Part shown: positions 39,091 through 40,072 of the stretch, one piece after another
Numbering within the stretch: the first letter of the stretch is position 1
Layout of the letters: every line of letters begins with the position of its first letter
NCBI GenBank assembly: GCA_002422345.1
Contig: DIUL01000014.1
Coordinates: 1-40,072, forward strand
DNA length: 40,072 bases
Source: Acetobacteraceae bacterium UBA6159
GTDB lineage: Bacteria > Pseudomonadota > Alphaproteobacteria > Acetobacterales > Acetobacteraceae
Direction of reading: 5' to 3'
Position numbers and translations under genes: made by a program
The notes under the pieces: model-generated
Seen by the model: only the letters and a program-made list of their open reading frames with translations
Database searches by the model: none
Told to the model about the DNA's origin: nothing

Positions 39091-39672
39091 ATGAGCGATC
39101 CGGGTCTCCTGGCGTGGGGCCGAGCGGCGGCGGCGCGGCGGAGAGAGGGGCCGGTGCTGTGGCTGTTTACCGATACGCGGCGCCTGCCCGATCCACGCCC
39201 GTCTGCCCGGCTGTTGCCGGTGGGGCGCGCCGGCGTGGTGCTGCGCCATGACGATCACCCCGACCGCGTCGCGATCGGCCGCGACCTGGCGCGGATTTGC
39301 CGGCAGCGGCGGCTGGCCCTGGTCGTGGCCGGCGACTCGCGGCTGGCGGCGTCCCTGGGGGCGGGCGTGCATCTGCGGGGCGGCCACTGGCCCGGTCTGG
39401 TGAGGCGGCGGGGCCTGATCACCAGTTCGGCGCACGACTCGGCCCAACTGCGGCGAGCCCGGCGCGCCGGCGCCTCCTTGGCCTTTCTGTCCCCCGCCTT
39501 CCCGACCGCGAGCCATCCGGGGGAGCCCGCCTTGGGCGCCGTCCGCTGGAACCGGCTGGCCCGATCGGCGGGCATGGCGGTCGCGGCGCTGGGCGGGATC
39601 GACGGGAAAACCATAGGCCGGCTGCGGCATTGCGCCGGCGCGGCGGCCATCGGAGCCCTCGCCGCGGGCTGA
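39091..39672 (+). CDS. ThiE-like (TenI-type) thiamine phosphate synthase homologue, short
   Basis: 193 residues, slightly shorter than ThiE. Barrel landmarks include LWLFTDTRRLPDP, AASLGAGVHLRGGHWP (in place of ADGVHLGQ), ITSSAHDSAQL (in place of GxSTH) and MAVAALGGIDGKTIGRL (the phosphate-binding GGI). The region is rich in Arg and Ala and several normal ThiE residues, such as the DRxDxA segment, are not evident. It may be a degenerate or TenI-like non-catalytic paralogue. It probably shares a transcript with the DedA gene, 13 bases upstream. Confidence 0.75.
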   Translation: MSDPGLLAWGRAAAARRREGPVLWLFTDTRRLPDPRPSARLLPVGRAGVVLRHDDHPDRVAIGRDLARICRQRRLALVVAGDSRLAASLGAGVHLRGGHWPGLVRRRGLITSSAHDSAQLRRARRAGASLAFLSPAFPTASHPGEPALGAVRWNRLARSAGMAVAALGGIDGKTIGRLRHCAGAAAIGALAAG

Positions 39673-39679
39673 TCCGAGG

Positions 39680-39703
39680 CACTGTGGTATCGCTGCCACA
39701 GTG
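39680..39703. promoter_or_regulatory. Perfect stem-loop between the ThiE-like gene and the porin-like gene
   Basis: CACTGTGG (39680-39687) and CCACAGTG (39696-39703) are exact reverse complements with an 8-base loop. It starts 8 bases after the ThiE-like stop and is followed by TTTC only, so it may be a weak terminator or a protein-binding palindrome. The rest of this 191-base gap includes a possible -10 box TATGAT (39748-39753) without a clear -35. Confidence 0.4.
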
Positions 39704-39863
39704 TTTCGTGAATGCCATGAAAACCGCTTCGATTACCTTGCGTCAAATATGATAACGGGCAATCAATGCGCCGGTAGAAACGGCTGGTCCGTCCCTGGCT
39801 TCCGATCCGTTGGGGGGGAGTGGCTGAGACCGCCGGCTTGTTCGGCCTACGATGGAGGACATC

Positions 39864-40072
39864 ATGCGTAAACTCTTGCTCGCGAGCGTCTGCACGCTTG
39901 GAGCGTTCGGCTTGGCCGACGTGGCGAATGCCCAGACCCCGTCCACTGGAACCATTGGCCAGCGTCCCGGTGACGTTGCCCGTGGCATGGAAACGACGGC
40001 TCCGACCCCGACGGTTCAGATCGCGAACCCGATCCAGGGTCAGCTGATCGGCAAGCCGGGCGCGACCCCGGG
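39864..40072 (+). CDS. Probable porin-like outer-membrane protein, 5' end only
   Basis: 69 residues are visible and the frame continues off the right edge. The ATG at 39864 follows a GAGG site. Residues 1-23 (MRKLLLASVCTLGAFGLADV...) form a signal peptide cleaved after ANA, and the mature start is QTPSTGTIGQRPGDVARGME followed by a Pro/Thr-rich segment (TAPTPTVQIANPIQ). This layout resembles the start of Acetobacteraceae porins, which begin MRKLLLAS and have a low-complexity leader before the barrel. The barrel is not visible, so the porin call is tentative. Confidence 0.6.
   Translation, partial: MRKLLLASVCTLGAFGLADVANAQTPSTGTIGQRPGDVARGMETTAPTPTVQIANPIQGQLIGKPGATP

Overview
The window is high-GC, gene-dense chromosomal DNA from an alphaproteobacterium, most likely an Acetobacteraceae or related Rhodospirillales member. 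The reasons are a CtrA cell-cycle regulator beside fliI/fliJ, a hisB-DUF2628-hisH-(GNAT)-hisA block, a complete liv-type ABC operon, and a start-of-gene signal peptide at the right edge resembling Acetobacteraceae porins. No rRNA, tRNA, IS element, phage or CRISPR array was seen. Genus-level identity cannot be read from this sequence alone.

Layout, left to right. 1-5640 (minus) is a branched-chain-amino-acid-type ABC transporter operon, livH-livM-livG-livF, followed by a short degenerate acyl-CoA-synthetase-like gene and a substrate-binding protein cut by the window edge. 5790-6968 is a radical SAM gene, divergent from a pair of small TIGR04283/TIGR04282 glycosyltransferase-like genes (7044-8287). 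These run tail to tail into ctrA (8269-9006, minus), which diverges from fliI-fliJ (9171-10951) and two small unknown genes. 11788-14713 is a histidine block (hisB, DUF2628, hisH, GNAT, hisA) with overlapping genes and no hisF/hisE after hisA. 14910-17369 (minus) holds a cyclopropane-fatty-acid-synthase-family enzyme and an M20 peptidase. 17703-20421 (plus) holds a MaoC hydratase, ribF, an alpha/beta hydrolase with a cysteine nucleophile and a metallophosphoesterase. 20621-24223 (minus) holds an alpha-E/ATP-grasp pair and a luciferase-like monooxygenase. 24442-26620 is a divergent SAF-domain oxidoreductase/creatininase-family pair. 26703-29534 (minus) holds a SOUL heme-binding protein, a PLP-homeostasis protein and a second branched-chain-type binding protein. 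29687-34750 (minus) is a 1687-residue protein with fourteen FG-GAP repeats in two sets of seven, two RTX segments and a C-terminal Hint domain. 34888-36052 (minus) is an Asp/Glu-racemase-like gene preceded by a two-gene cassette. The remainder is a TPP-dependent enzyme, an exported protein, a DedA/YqaA membrane protein, a ThiE-like protein and the start of a probable porin.

The most interesting item is the cassette at 35602-36052. A free-standing 75-residue protein matches the cytotoxic rRNA-endonuclease domain of colicin E3 and keeps the whole catalytic set (Asp37, His40, Glu44, Arg71). Its stop codon overlaps the start of a 76-residue acidic partner. The cassette is lower in GC than its surroundings and looks like a chromosomal toxin-antitoxin module built from a bacteriocin nuclease. 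Three different families of palindromic intergenic repeats (near 14.8/20.5, 17.5 and 24.4 kb) are also notable.
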